A stretch of 64,000 nucleotides of DNA, from positions 104,570-168,569 of the forward strand of contig NZ_QYRT01000006.1 in NCBI RefSeq assembly GCF_004923255.1, in the 5' to 3' direction. Shown here one piece after another: positions 26,550 to 35,451 of the stretch (the first letter of the stretch is position 1; the number at the start of each line of letters is the position of its first letter). The stretch is from Subtercola vilae (GTDB lineage Bacteria > Actinomycetota > Actinomycetes > Actinomycetales > Microbacteriaceae). A program made the translations under genes and the position numbers. The notes under the pieces were generated by a model. It was not told the DNA's origin. It worked only from the letters and a program-made list of their open reading frames with translations, and ran no database searches.

Positions 26550-27703
26550 CGACTGCGGTGCCGCTGCGGCTGGCGACGATCGACCTGGGGGCGATTGCGC
26601 ACAACGTGAAGACGATCGCCACGGCCGTGGGCGGGGCCGACGTGATGGCCGTGGTCAAGGCGAACGGGTACGGGCACGGAGCGGTCGAGGTCGCCCGGGC
26701 GGCGCTCGATGCCGGCGCGACCTGGCTCGGTGTGGCCGACCTCGACGAGGCGGTGGAGCTTCGGGATGCCGGTCTCACGGCCCCCGTGCTGGCGTGGTTG
26801 CACGGGCCTCAGGCAGATTTCGAGGTCGCTGTACGCCGCGGTATCGATGTGGGCGTGAGCTCGGTGGCGCAACTGGCTGCGGTGGCTGCCGCGGTCGCGG
26901 TCGCAGATTCAGAGGCGGCGACAGCGCCGTCTCTCGGCGAGGCCACTCGGGCACGGGTTCACCTCAAGGTCGACACAGGGCTCGGGCGAAACGGAGCCGA
27001 CGAGAGTCACTGGCGAGCCCTCTTCTCACGGGCCGCGGAGCTGCAGCGCACCAGCCGCATCGACGTGGTGGGGTTCTTCAGCCACCTGTCGAACGCGAAC
27101 GATGCCGAAGACCTGGCGCAGCTCGGCCGGTTCGAACGTGCGCTCGCTGAGGCCCGGGAGGCAGGGTTGGCGCCCACGGTCATCCACTTGGCGTCGACGG
27201 CCGCCGCGCTCACGCTGCCCACGACCCGGTTCTCGCTGGTGCGTATCGGCATCGGGATGTACGGGCTGTCGCCGTTCGATGGGGTGACCTCGGGCGAGCT
27301 CGGCCTGCGACCGGCCATGACCCTCGAGGGGCGGGTGATCTCGGTGAAACGGGCCGCGCCCGGCAGCGGGGTGTCTTACGGCTACACGTATCGCACCGAA
27401 GGTGCGGCGACGCTGGCGCTGGTGGCGCTCGGCTACGCCGACGGTATTGCGCGGCTGGGGTCGAATCGGGCTCCGGTGAGTATCAACGGCGGGCGTTTTC
27501 GCGTCTCGGGGCGCATCGCGATGGATCAGTTCGTGGTCGATGTGGGCGACACCGCGGTGGCGGTGGGCGACCGGGTGGTGTTGTTCGGTGATGCGGGGGC
27601 CGGGCATCCGTCGGCCGACGACTGGGCCGAGAGCGCCGAGACCATCAACTACGAAATCGTGACGCGCATCGGGCGTCGCATCGAACGGCGGTACGTTTCG
27701 TGA
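26546..27703 (+). CDS. alr: Alanine racemase (first copy)
   Basis: Makes D-alanine for peptidoglycan using PLP. 385 residues. The PLP lysine is in AVVKANGYGHG near residue 35, the catalytic tyrosine in GVSYGYTYRT, and GRIAMDQFVVDVG is the conserved C-terminal domain motif. All key residues are present, so it should be active. Overlaps acpS and the next racemase gene by four bases each. Confidence 0.94.
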   Translation: MTTAVPLRLATIDLGAIAHNVKTIATAVGGADVMAVVKANGYGHGAVEVARAALDAGATWLGVADLDEAVELRDAGLTAPVLAWLHGPQADFEVAVRRGIDVGVSSVAQLAAVAAAVAVADSEAATAPSLGEATRARVHLKVDTGLGRNGADESHWRALFSRAAELQRTSRIDVVGFFSHLSNANDAEDLAQLGRFERALAEAREAGLAPTVIHLASTAAALTLPTTRFSLVRIGIGMYGLSPFDGVTSGELGLRPAMTLEGRVISVKRAAPGSGVSYGYTYRTEGAATLALVALGYADGIARLGSNRAPVSINGGRFRVSGRIAMDQFVVDVGDTAVAVGDRVVLFGDAGAGHPSADDWAESAETINYEIVTRIGRRIERRYVS

Positions 27704-29511
27704 GCACACCAGAATCGGATGCCCGGGTGAGTGTCGACCGGCTACAAGCTCGCTCTGGCGCTGCTCCTGAGCGGGTCGCTCGGGTCAACCTCGACGCCTT
27801 CGAGCACAATGTGCGGGTGCTGGCGGCGCTCGCCGCGCCGGCCGAGACCATGCTCGCGGTGAAGGCCGACGCGTACGGGCACGGCATGGTGGTTCTGGCC
27901 CGTGCCGCACTCGAGGCGGGGGCGGCGTCTCTGGCCGTACTCGACATTCCGGCGGCGCTCGAGCTGCGCGCGGCCGGCATCACGGCGCCCATTTTCGCGT
28001 GGATGCACGCGCCCGACGCCGACTTCGGCGCTGCAGCCGACGCCGACCTCGACCTCGGTATCTCGGCAATCTGGCAGCTCGACGCGATCGCGGCGGCCGG
28101 CTCGCGCATCGCGCCGCGGGTACATCTCAAGATCGACACCGGGCTGCACCGCAACGGCGCCACGGTGGAGCAGTGGCCGGGGCTCGTGCGGGCGGCACTG
28201 GCGGCCGATGCGGCGGGTTCGGTGAAGCTGTTCGCGGCGTGGTCGCACTTGGCTGATGCGTCTGCGGCCGACGACGAAGCCGCACTCGGGCAGTTCAGGC
28301 AGGCGGTGAGTGTCGCTGAGGGGCTCGGTGCACGGTTCACCCGGTTGCATCTCGCGGCCAGTTCGGCGGGCATCCGGATGCCCGAAGCTCGGTTCGACAT
28401 GGTTCGATTCGGTATTGCGGCGTACGGTGTGACTCCGTTCGACGATGAGACGGCGCTCGAGCTGGGCCTTCGGCCGGTGATGACGCTGGTCGCTCCGGTG
28501 GTGTCGGTGAAGAGGGTGCCAGCCGGGCACGGGGTGTCGTACGGGTTCGACTACCGTACCGACGAGGAGACGACGCTGGTGCTGGTGCCGCTCGGATATG
28601 CCGACGGGGTTCCGCGGGCGGCGAGTGGGCGTGCCGAGGTGAGTATTGCCGGGGTGCGGTACCCGATCGCGGGGCGCGTGGCGATGGATCAGTTCGTGGT
28701 CGACGTGGGGCAGGCGCCGGTAGGGCTCGGCGATGAGGTGGTGGTTTTCGGGGAGACTCCGGCTGGGGCTGGGGCTGGTGCTGGGGCTGGTGCTGGTGCT
28801 GGTGTTGCTGGTGCTGGTGCCGTGCCGACCGCGGAGGAGTGGGCCGGCTGGGCGCGCACCATCGGCGATGAGATTGTGGCGCGCATCGGGCACCGGGTTG
28901 AGCGGGTGTATGTGCGCGACGGCGATGGGCGGGCGGCCGACGCGCTGGCGGCCGACGCGCTGGCGAGCGACGGGGTGGCGGGCGACGCGCTGGCGGTCGA
29001 TGAGTACGCAGACCGATGGGTCATCGCCGACCCCGAGGCGATGCACGAGTTCGGAGTGCGATTCGCCGAGCGGCTGGGGGCCGGAGACCTGCTCGTACTG
29101 ACCGGCGAGCTCGGAGCGGGCAAGACCACCTTCACCCGCGGGCTCGGCGAGGGGCTGGGGGTTCGTGGATCGGTGACGAGCCCGACGTTCGTGCTGGCGC
29201 GCACGCATCCGAATGCCCAGAGCGGGGTTGCGCTGGTGCACGTCGACGCGTACCGGCTCGGCAGTGCGGCTGAGCTCGACGACCTCGACATCGACTTCGA
29301 CGGGTCAATCGTGGTGGTCGAGTGGGGAGCGGGCATGGTCGAGAACCTCGTCGACGACTACTACGAGCTGGTGATCGACCGGCCGCGTGGTGCGGGGGTG
29401 GGCGGCGGTGCCGGGGGCGAGCGCGGCGACGGGGGCGAAAAGTTCGACGCGGGTGAGGAGCCCATCGAGCCGCGCACGGTGACGCTCTACCGTCGGGGCG
29501 GCCGCGCATGA
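27700..29511 (+). CDS. Bifunctional alanine racemase / TsaE ATPase fusion
   Basis: 603 residues. Residues about 20-410 form a second alanine racemase (MLAVKADAYGHG with the PLP Lys; GVSYGFDYRT; GRVAMDQFVVDVG), followed by a linker with two repeat tracts, then TsaE from about residue 430 (GELGAGKTTFTRGLGEG Walker A, SPTFVLARTH, HVDAYRL, VVEWG). TsaE powers t6A37 tRNA modification with TsaB and TsaD, both encoded next. Proteins with this domain pair are known in Microbacteriaceae. The racemase half is a tandem paralogue of the preceding gene. The C-terminus is Gly/Glu-rich. GTG start. Confidence 0.9.
   Translation: MSTPESDARVSVDRLQARSGAAPERVARVNLDAFEHNVRVLAALAAPAETMLAVKADAYGHGMVVLARAALEAGAASLAVLDIPAALELRAAGITAPIFAWMHAPDADFGAAADADLDLGISAIWQLDAIAAAGSRIAPRVHLKIDTGLHRNGATVEQWPGLVRAALAADAAGSVKLFAAWSHLADASAADDEAALGQFRQAVSVAEGLGARFTRLHLAASSAGIRMPEARFDMVRFGIAAYGVTPFDDETALELGLRPVMTLVAPVVSVKRVPAGHGVSYGFDYRTDEETTLVLVPLGYADGVPRAASGRAEVSIAGVRYPIAGRVAMDQFVVDVGQAPVGLGDEVVVFGETPAGAGAGAGAGAGAGVAGAGAVPTAEEWAGWARTIGDEIVARIGHRVERVYVRDGDGRAADALAADALASDGVAGDALAVDEYADRWVIADPEAMHEFGVRFAERLGAGDLLVLTGELGAGKTTFTRGLGEGLGVRGSVTSPTFVLARTHPNAQSGVALVHVDAYRLGSAAELDDLDIDFDGSIVVVEWGAGMVENLVDDYYELVIDRPRGAGVGGGAGGERGDGGEKFDAGEEPIEPRTVTLYRRGGRA
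28761..28821 (+). repeat. Hexamer repeat (Ala-Gly linker) in alr/tsaE fusion
   Basis: About ten imperfect copies of GGNGCT encode a (GA)n run in the C-terminal domain of the racemase. Such a simple repeat is prone to length change in steps of two residues. Confidence 0.75.
28933..28992 (+). repeat. Four 15-bp repeats at the racemase-TsaE junction
   Basis: Units start GCGGCCGACGCGCTG; units 1 and 2 are identical, 3 and 4 diverged. They encode (ADALA)n-type linker residues just before the TsaE domain. Confidence 0.75.
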
Positions 29512-30170
29512 GTGCCGGGGGCGAACTGCTGCTGGCCATCGACACGTCGTCAGGAACCAGTGTGGCCGTCGTGCGCGGCGAACGGGTCGGCGGGCGACGG
29601 GTGCTCAGCGAAGCCACTGAACTCGACACGATGAAGCACGCCGAGGTGATCGGGCTGCTCATCGAGCGGGCGCTCGCCGAGGCCGGTGTGGTTGTCAGTG
29701 AGCTGACCGGTGTGGTCGCCGGGATGGGCCCGGGGCCGTTCACCGGGCTCCGTGTCGGCATCGCCGCGGCCCGCGCGTTCGCCCTGGGCGCCGACGTGCC
29801 GCTGCGTTCCGTGGTGAGCCACGACGCTCTTGCGTTCAGTCAGGCGCAGGCGGGCGTCACGGGTGACCTGCTCGTTGTCACCGACGCGCGCCGCCGCGAG
29901 GTGTACTGGTCGCTCTACCGCCTGGCGGCTAACCAGGGCGCTCCTGTGCGCGTCGACGGGCCGGGGCTGGCGAAACCGGATGCCCTGCCGCACCCGCACG
30001 CACTCGCTCTCGAGGCGGCAGAGGACTCCTCACGCGTCTCCGCAGGCTCCCTCGGCCTCGTGGCGCTCGAGCTGCTCACGAGCGGCGGCGAGTTCGCCGG
30101 TGACCAAGCCCTGTACCTGCGTTCGCCCGATGTGACGCTCTCGGCCGGCGCGAAGCGGGTGACGCAGTGA
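29508..30170 (+). CDS. tsaB: tRNA t6A synthesis protein TsaB
   Basis: Non-catalytic scaffold partner of TsaD. 220 residues. The ASKHA-type N-terminus LLLAIDTSSGTSVAVV and GMGPGPFTGLRVGIAAARAFA are diagnostic. ATG overlaps the fusion gene stop by four bases and the stop overlaps rimI by four. The TsaE, TsaB, RimI and TsaD order is common in actinobacteria. Confidence 0.94.
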   Translation: MSAGGELLLAIDTSSGTSVAVVRGERVGGRRVLSEATELDTMKHAEVIGLLIERALAEAGVVVSELTGVVAGMGPGPFTGLRVGIAAARAFALGADVPLRSVVSHDALAFSQAQAGVTGDLLVVTDARRREVYWSLYRLAANQGAPVRVDGPGLAKPDALPHPHALALEAAEDSSRVSAGSLGLVALELLTSGGEFAGDQALYLRSPDVTLSAGAKRVTQ

Positions 30171-30682
30171 GCGCGGTGCCAGCCGGTGACGAAGTGCACC
30201 CCGACGCCCCCGCCCCACAGCTGCGCGTCGCCGGCCCGGCCGACCTTGACGCCATCATGGCCCTCGAGACCAGCACGTTCGGCACCGACGCCTGGTCGGT
30301 GGGCATGATGCGCCAAGACCTCGAGCTGTCGCACTGCCACTACCTCGTCGCCGAGCCGCCCGACGGCGGGCCTCTGCTCGGTTATGCCGGGTTGCTGAGC
30401 CCTCGGGGAGCAGCAGACGCCGACATCCAGACCATTGCCGTGGCTCCGGATGCCCGGCGGAACGGTCTCGGCCGAACCCTCATGACCACCCTCATCGCCG
30501 AAGCGACCCTCCGCGGCGCCAAGCGACTCTTTCTCGAGGTGCGTGCCGACAACCCGGGCGCCCAGCACCTCTACGAGACGCTCGACTTTCTCCCCATCGG
30601 TGTGCGGCGGGGTTACTACCAACCCGACAACGTCCACGCCATCGTGATGCGCCTCGACCTGCCGGCAGGAGCATCCTCATGA
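30167..30682 (+). CDS. rimI: Ribosomal-protein-alanine N-acetyltransferase RimI-like
   Basis: GNAT-family acetyltransferase of 171 residues. The acetyl-CoA loop is [17 protein letters not shown], followed by [19 protein letters not shown] and the [15 protein letters not shown] end typical of RimI. The family acetylates S18 or, in actinobacteria, other N-termini; the exact substrate is not certain. It carries about 20 extra N-terminal residues. Located inside the tsa operon with four-base overlaps. Confidence 0.9.
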   Translation: MSAVPAGDEVHPDAPAPQLRVAGPADLDAIMALETSTFGTDAWSVGMMRQDLELSHCHYLVAEPPDGGPLLGYAGLLSPRGAADADIQTIAVAPDARRNGLGRTLMTTLIAEATLRGAKRLFLEVRADNPGAQHLYETLDFLPIGVRRGYYQPDNVHAIVMRLDLPAGASS

Positions 30683-31773
30683 CAGACGCGACCGAACGGC
30701 CAGAACCCGCACCCCGCGAGCCCGTCGTGCTCGGCATCGAGACGTCGTGCGACGAGACGGGCATCGGCATCGTGCGCGGCACCACGCTGCTGGCCAACGC
30801 GATCGCCTCGTCGATGGACGAGCACGCGCGGTACGGGGGAGTCGTACCCGAGATAGCGGCGCGTGCGCATCTCGAGGCTCTGGCCCCGACCATCCACTCG
30901 GCCCTCGCCGAAGCGAGGCTCGGGTGGAGCGACATCGACGCCATCGCGGTGACCTGCGGGCCCGGGCTCTCGGGCGCGCTCATGGTGGGCGTCGCGGCGG
31001 CGAAGGGGCTGGCACTCGCGACGGGCAAGCCGTTGTACGCGGTGAATCATCTGGTGGGGCACGTTGGCGTTGACCTGGTGACCCCCGACTCTGAGCCGCT
31101 CGAGTACCCGACCATCGCGCTTCTGGTTTCGGGTGGCCACACCTCGCTGCTGCTGGTGCGCGACCTGGTGTCTGACGTCGAGCTGCTCGGTGAGACGATC
31201 GACGACGCGGCGGGGGAGGCGTTCGACAAGGTGGCGCGCGTGCTCGGCCTGCCCTATCCCGGCGGCCCACACATCGACCGGGTGGCGGTGGGCGGCAATC
31301 CGAAGGCGATCCGGTTTCCGCGCGGGCTCAGCCTGCCCAAAGACATGGCGGCGCACCGCTACGACTTCTCGTTCTCGGGGCTGAAGACGGCCGTGGCGCG
31401 GTGGGTCGAGGCGCGGCGTGACCGCGGCGAAGAGTTCTCTGCGGCCGATGTGGCGGCGAGTTTTCGTGAGGCGGTGGCCGATGTGCTGCTGACGAAGGCG
31501 CTCGCAGCCTGTGCCGACCTGCAGGTGCCGCGGCTGCTGCTGGGCGGGGGCGTCGTTGCGAACGCTCGTATTCGCGAACTTGCCGCTGAACGAGCGGCTG
31601 CGGCCGGCGTGACGCTGCGCATTCCGCCGCTGGAGCTCTGCACCGACAACGGAGCGATGATTGCTGCCCTCGGCGCGCAGCTCATCATGCGCGGTCACGC
31701 GCCGTCAGAGCTGGGCTTCGGCGCCGACTCGACCCTGCCGGTGACCGACATTCAAGTTAACGTCTCACAATAG
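30679..31773 (+). CDS. tsaD: tRNA N6-adenosine threonylcarbamoyltransferase TsaD
   Basis: Catalytic subunit for t6A37 formation. 364 residues. N-terminal [14 protein letters not shown], the metal-binding His pair in [41 protein letters not shown], and C-terminal [14 protein letters not shown] are all present. It ends the operon that began at glmS. ATGA overlap with rimI. Confidence 0.96.
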   Translation: MTDATERPEPAPREPVVLGIETSCDETGIGIVRGTTLLANAIASSMDEHARYGGVVPEIAARAHLEALAPTIHSALAEARLGWSDIDAIAVTCGPGLSGALMVGVAAAKGLALATGKPLYAVNHLVGHVGVDLVTPDSEPLEYPTIALLVSGGHTSLLLVRDLVSDVELLGETIDDAAGEAFDKVARVLGLPYPGGPHIDRVAVGGNPKAIRFPRGLSLPKDMAAHRYDFSFSGLKTAVARWVEARRDRGEEFSAADVAASFREAVADVLLTKALAACADLQVPRLLLGGGVVANARIRELAAERAAAAGVTLRIPPLELCTDNGAMIAALGAQLIMRGHAPSELGFGADSTLPVTDIQVNVSQ

Positions 31774-31776
31774 AAA

Positions 31777-31806
31777 TTGACAGAAGTTCATTCGTGCTGC
31801 CACTAT
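31777..31806 (+). promoter_or_regulatory. Promoter of the DUF4190 gene
   Basis: A perfect -35 TTGACA (31777-31782), 18 bases, then CACTAT (31801-31806). The transcript would start near 31813 with a leader of about 55 bases. Confidence 0.6.
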
Positions 31807-31867
31807 GGGCTTCGCCGTAGCGATGCCACCAGGGTCATTGCCGGCGCGTGACAAAGGAGCCAGCACC

Positions 31868-32137
31868 ATGACTGCACCGCTGCCGTACACCTCGGGTTCA
31901 CCCGTGGCGCAGAAGACGAACATCCTCGCTATCGTCGGCCTCGTGCTCTCGATCATCGGGTTCACCGTGATCGGCATCATTCTCGGGTTCGTTGGTCTGA
32001 ACCAGATCAAGAAGACCGGCGAGAGCGGCCGGGGCATCGCAATCGCGGCCATCATCGTCGGTTTCGCCGAACTCATCATCGGTGCGATCTACATCGTCGT
32101 GGTCATCGCCGCAGCAACCAGCGTCTCGACCTACTGA
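31868..32137 (+). CDS. DUF4190-type small membrane protein
   Basis: 89 residues with two hydrophobic segments (TNILAIVGLVLSIIGFTVIGI and IAIAAIIVGFAELIIGAIYIVVV) separated by GLNQIKKTGESGRG, the DUF4190 signature loop. It has no known biochemical role. I chose the ATG at 31868 with AAAGGAG eight bases upstream. A larger relative is encoded at 37950; both end in a Ser/Thr-Tyr tail. Confidence 0.8.
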   Translation: MTAPLPYTSGSPVAQKTNILAIVGLVLSIIGFTVIGIILGFVGLNQIKKTGESGRGIAIAAIIVGFAELIIGAIYIVVVIAAATSVSTY

Positions 32138-32189
32138 CCCAGACGGGCCATTCGCCGACGCCGCTGCGCGGCTGCTCCCGTGTGTGGGG

Positions 32190-33461
32190 TCAGCGCCACG
32201 GCACGGCGATGGCCTTGGCGCGGTCGCCGGCAACGAGGCCCTCAGGCGGCACTTCGAGAAAGCCATCGGCATCAGCAAGGCCGCGCATCATCGCTGACCC
32301 CTGCCAAGCGCTGGTGAAGGCGCGCCCCCCGACCAGCATGAACGGCATGAGCAGCGTCGAGCCGGTGCGCCCCGCAGTATCGGCTCCGACAACGGTAGTC
32401 ATCAGGTCGGTGGATGCCCGCCCGGCCATCACCCGCACCAGAGGTATGACGGTGATGACCAGTGCGGCCATCGCTGCCAGCGGATTGCCCGGCAGACACA
32501 CGATGACGCTGCCGTTCGGTGCCATTGCGAGCAGAGTGGGGCCGCCCGGGCGCACGTTGATTCCGTCGAACAGAGTCGCCCCGCCGACGGCTCCCACCGC
32601 TCTGCGGAGGTGATCGGCTGACGACCTGCCGGTGCCTCCTGTTGTGATGACGAGCTGGCTGTCGGAGAGGCTCTGCTCGAGCGCATCGACCGTCGCCGGC
32701 AGTGAGTCGCCGACGCGCAGCCGGCCGATGACCTCGGCTCCGTGCAAGCGGAGGAGGGCGGGCAGCTGAGGGCCGAACGTATCGCGAACACGGCCGGGCT
32801 CCGGTATTCCGTGTTCGATGACCTCGTCGCCCGTGAAGACGAAACGAACGCGTGGGCGTCGGATCACCGAGATTTCATCGTGTGCGGCCAGGGCGGCCAG
32901 CGCGATGTGCGCCGGATTGATGACCGCACCGGCTGCGATGACGAGTTCGCCGGCCCGCGCTTCTTCGCTCGGTAAACGAATGTGCTGCCCCGGCAGTGGT
33001 TCGCCGGCGCGCGCGCCCGGGCCGACAGAGAGATGACGTTGCTGGCCTGGCTGAGCCGACGGGGTCAGAGCGTGCTCGCTTCGGAGAACTGCCGTGGTGC
33101 CCGCCGGAACGAGGCCACCCGTGACGATCCCCTCCGCGTGGCCCGCCTCGAGGCCGGAGCGGGCAGTGGTGAAGGCAGAGCCCGGGGCGGTGACGGGGTC
33201 GTCGATGAGCCACGGCCCGGTTCCGGCGACGGCCCAGCCATCCATGGCCGCCGAGGCGAAGTGCGGAACGGCTTGCATCGTGTGGAGGTCGGCTGCGCTC
33301 ACCCGGCCGAGGGCCTCGTCGATCGGAATCGACTCGCTTGCGTTCGGCGAGGCCGCGTCTGTGGCGATTCGCATCGCGTCGCGCCAGCCGATCGTGCGGT
33401 GCGGTTCTGCGCGGCCGCTGCCCGAATCAGCGTCGAGTTGGTCTGACGCCGAATGGTTCAC
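32190..33461 (-). CDS. moeA: Molybdopterin molybdotransferase MoeA
   Basis: Inserts molybdate into adenylated molybdopterin. 423 residues. N-terminal ALGRVSAADLHTMQAVPHFASAAMDGWAV, central FTGDEVIE and TTGGTGRSSADH, and C-terminal VFCLPGNPLAAM-like VCLPGNPLAAMAAL are conserved. GTG start overlaps the mobA fusion stop by four bases, so the two are co-translated. They probably supply cofactor to the oxidoreductase encoded divergently at 35448. Confidence 0.92.
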   Translation of the reverse strand: MNHSASDQLDADSGSGRAEPHRTIGWRDAMRIATDAASPNASESIPIDEALGRVSAADLHTMQAVPHFASAAMDGWAVAGTGPWLIDDPVTAPGSAFTTARSGLEAGHAEGIVTGGLVPAGTTAVLRSEHALTPSAQPGQQRHLSVGPGARAGEPLPGQHIRLPSEEARAGELVIAAGAVINPAHIALAALAAHDEISVIRRPRVRFVFTGDEVIEHGIPEPGRVRDTFGPQLPALLRLHGAEVIGRLRVGDSLPATVDALEQSLSDSQLVITTGGTGRSSADHLRRAVGAVGGATLFDGINVRPGGPTLLAMAPNGSVIVCLPGNPLAAMAALVITVIPLVRVMAGRASTDLMTTVVGADTAGRTGSTLLMPFMLVGGRAFTSAWQGSAMMRGLADADGFLEVPPEGLVAGDRAKAIAVPWR

Positions 33462-34537
33462 GGTTGGGGCTCCGGGGGAATTTGTGTCGAGTCGACCCAG
33501 CGCGTGGCAAAGTCCTCAGCGGCGGCGACGTACTGGGTGACGGGGTCTGCCGCGGACTGCGCGGCGAGGCCTGCTGCGTAGCCGGCGACGAAGGTGGTGA
33601 GCGGAGCGGCTGGGCGCACGACGGCATGGGCGGCGGTGCCGGCGAGCGCGAGGATGGCGTCGATGTGTTGCGTGAGGTCGGGGTGGGGCGATTCGGGGTC
33701 GCCTCCCAGCAGCTCGAGCGTGAGGCCGGCAACCCACCGTCTCACGAGGGCGGCCTGGTCTCTTTCAGCTACGGGAACGCCTGCGGGTGTGCTCATAGGG
33801 TCTACTCCTGGGGTTCTGGATGCGATGTGGTCGATTCCGGCGGCGGTCGCGTCGGCCCATGTGTCGATGTCTCTGGTCGACGAGTCGGGCACCGGCACCT
33901 CCGTGAGGTCGAGAGCCTCGAGGAGGCCCCGAACCGAGAGCCCGTCGATCGGGCCGTCGACACGTGCGTGAACCACGGCACGCGCGAGCGCGGCCCGTCG
34001 ATACACACTGGCCAACACCTGGCGGCGACCACTGCTGTCGATCGCGACGACTCCGTCGGGGCCAGCGGTGTCAAGCCCGGCGGTGTCGGGGCCGGCAGTG
34101 TCAGGCCCAGAGGTGTTGAGCTTTGACTGCTGCGCCGGCTCAGATCGCATCAGCTCGGCAGCGCTGGCCCGCAGTACGTCGACCGCCTCGGCGATGGCCG
34201 GCATGTCGCAGGCCAGCACGAGAACGAAGGCCGCATCGGCCCCGGCCAGCACGCGAGCACTGTCGAGCGCATCGACACGTTCGACGGCATCGAGCGCGTC
34301 GAGGCCGGCGGCGATGGCCGCCGCGGGGCCGCCGAACGCCGGATGCTCTCGAGTGACGAGCAGCCGGGGCGACAATGGCAGCTCGACGTCTCCGACGACA
34401 ACGCACCGCCGGGCATCCGGTACCGCCTCGAGAGTGCGCTGCAAGAGAGTCTGCCCACCCAGCATCAACGCCGATTTGGGCACGCCACCCAGGCGCGACG
34501 AACGCCCACCCGCGAGAACGATGGCGTCGAAGTTCAT
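33458..34537 (-). CDS. MobA-like molybdenum cofactor guanylyltransferase fused to DUF6457
   Basis: 359 residues. The N-terminal half is a MobA nucleotidyltransferase (DAIVLAGGRSSRLGGVPKSAL, then VLACDMPAIAE), which attaches GMP to molybdopterin. After about residue 250 a separate domain follows (VRRWVAGLTLELLGG...IDAILALAGTAAHAVVRPAAPLTTFVAGYAAG), matching the DUF6457 type of unknown role. A 15-bp repeat lies inside the MobA half. The ATG at 34537 starts MNFDAIVLAGG; a longer extension is not conserved. Confidence 0.88.
   Translation of the reverse strand: MNFDAIVLAGGRSSRLGGVPKSALMLGGQTLLQRTLEAVPDARRCVVVGDVELPLSPRLLVTREHPAFGGPAAAIAAGLDALDAVERVDALDSARVLAGADAAFVLVLACDMPAIAEAVDVLRASAAELMRSEPAQQSKLNTSGPDTAGPDTAGLDTAGPDGVVAIDSSGRRQVLASVYRRAALARAVVHARVDGPIDGLSVRGLLEALDLTEVPVPDSSTRDIDTWADATAAGIDHIASRTPGVDPMSTPAGVPVAERDQAALVRRWVAGLTLELLGGDPESPHPDLTQHIDAILALAGTAAHAVVRPAAPLTTFVAGYAAGLAAQSAADPVTQYVAAAEDFATRWVDSTQIPPEPQP
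34055..34114 (-). repeat. Four 15-bp tandem repeats inside mobA
   Basis: Units such as GTCGGGGCCAGCGGT and GTCAAGCCCGGCGGT on the plus strand encode (TAGPD)n in a surface loop of the MobA domain. The copies differ at two to four positions. Confidence 0.75.
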
Positions 34538-34545
34538 GCGAGCAA

Positions 34546-34602
34546 CTTTAGAGTGTGTTGCGTTTCGTTGTGCCCCCTTGCAGGGAATGATATGTATGAA
34601 GA
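34546..34602. promoter_or_regulatory. Divergent promoters for mobA-moeA and fdhD-fdhF
   Basis: Plus strand: -35 TTGTGC (34568-34573), 17 bases, -10 TATGTA (34591-34596), six bases before the fdhD ATG, so likely leaderless. Minus strand: TAAAGT (34551-34546), eight bases before the mobA ATG. No operator is obvious. Confidence 0.5.
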
Positions 34603-35451
34603 ATGGGCAGAATAACGGCACGAAGACGAGTCACTCGCATCACGATCGGTGCTGCTGCCCTGCGGCAGGAAGACGTGCTCGCGGTTGAAGAGCCGCTGGA
34701 GATCCGCGTGGGCGGTCGGGCGCTCGTGATCACGATGCGAACCCCCGGGCACGACTTCGATCTGGCCGCTGGTTTTCTGGTCTCCGAGGGTGTCATCTCC
34801 GGCCGTGACGACTTCGCGGCGGCTCGGTACTGCGCCGGCGCAGAGGTCGACGGCGAGAACACGTTCAACGTGCTCGATGTCACCCTGGGATTCGGAGTTG
34901 CCGCCCCCGACCCGAGCCTCGAGCGAAACTTCTACACGACGAGCTCGTGCGGCATCTGCGGCAAGGCCAGCATCGACGCCGTTCGCACGCTCTCGGCGTT
35001 TGCTGTCGCGGGCGACACCGTACAGATCGACGCGTCGCTTCTCGCGACTTTCCCCGACCGCCTGCGCGAAGGCCAGAACGTCTTCGACAAGACGGGCGGG
35101 TTGCACGCTGCCGCACTGTTCGACGCGGCAACGGGTGAGATGCTCGTGCTTCGCGAAGACGTCGGCCGGCACAACGCGGTCGACAAAGTGGTGGGCTGGG
35201 CCGTCACGAACGGACTGCTGCCACTTCGCAGCACCGTTCTGATGGTGTCGGGCCGGGCGAGCTTCGAGCTCGCCCAGAAGGCGTCGATGGCGGGTATTCC
35301 CATTCTGGCGGCCGTCTCAGCCCCCTCATCGCTCGCCGTCGAACTTGCCGCAGAGCTCGGGATGACGGTGGTCGGGTTTCTGCGCGGCCCCTCGATGGTC
35401 GTCTACAGCTCTGACGAGCGCATAATTTCAGAAAAGGTTGCCATCTCATGA
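34603..35451 (+). CDS. fdhD: Formate dehydrogenase accessory sulfurtransferase FdhD
   Basis: Transfers sulfur to the molybdenum cofactor of formate-dehydrogenase-type enzymes. 282 residues. The conserved Cys loop TTSSCGICGKAS is central, and HDFDLAAGFLVSEGVI, LREDVGRHNAVDKVVG and VSGRASFELAQKASMAG are diagnostic. Overlaps the oxidoreductase gene by four bases (ATGA), showing the two act together. Confidence 0.95.
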   Translation: MGRITARRRVTRITIGAAALRQEDVLAVEEPLEIRVGGRALVITMRTPGHDFDLAAGFLVSEGVISGRDDFAAARYCAGAEVDGENTFNVLDVTLGFGVAAPDPSLERNFYTTSSCGICGKASIDAVRTLSAFAVAGDTVQIDASLLATFPDRLREGQNVFDKTGGLHAAALFDAATGEMLVLREDVGRHNAVDKVVGWAVTNGLLPLRSTVLMVSGRASFELAQKASMAGIPILAAVSAPSSLAVELAAELGMTVVGFLRGPSMVVYSSDERIISEKVAIS

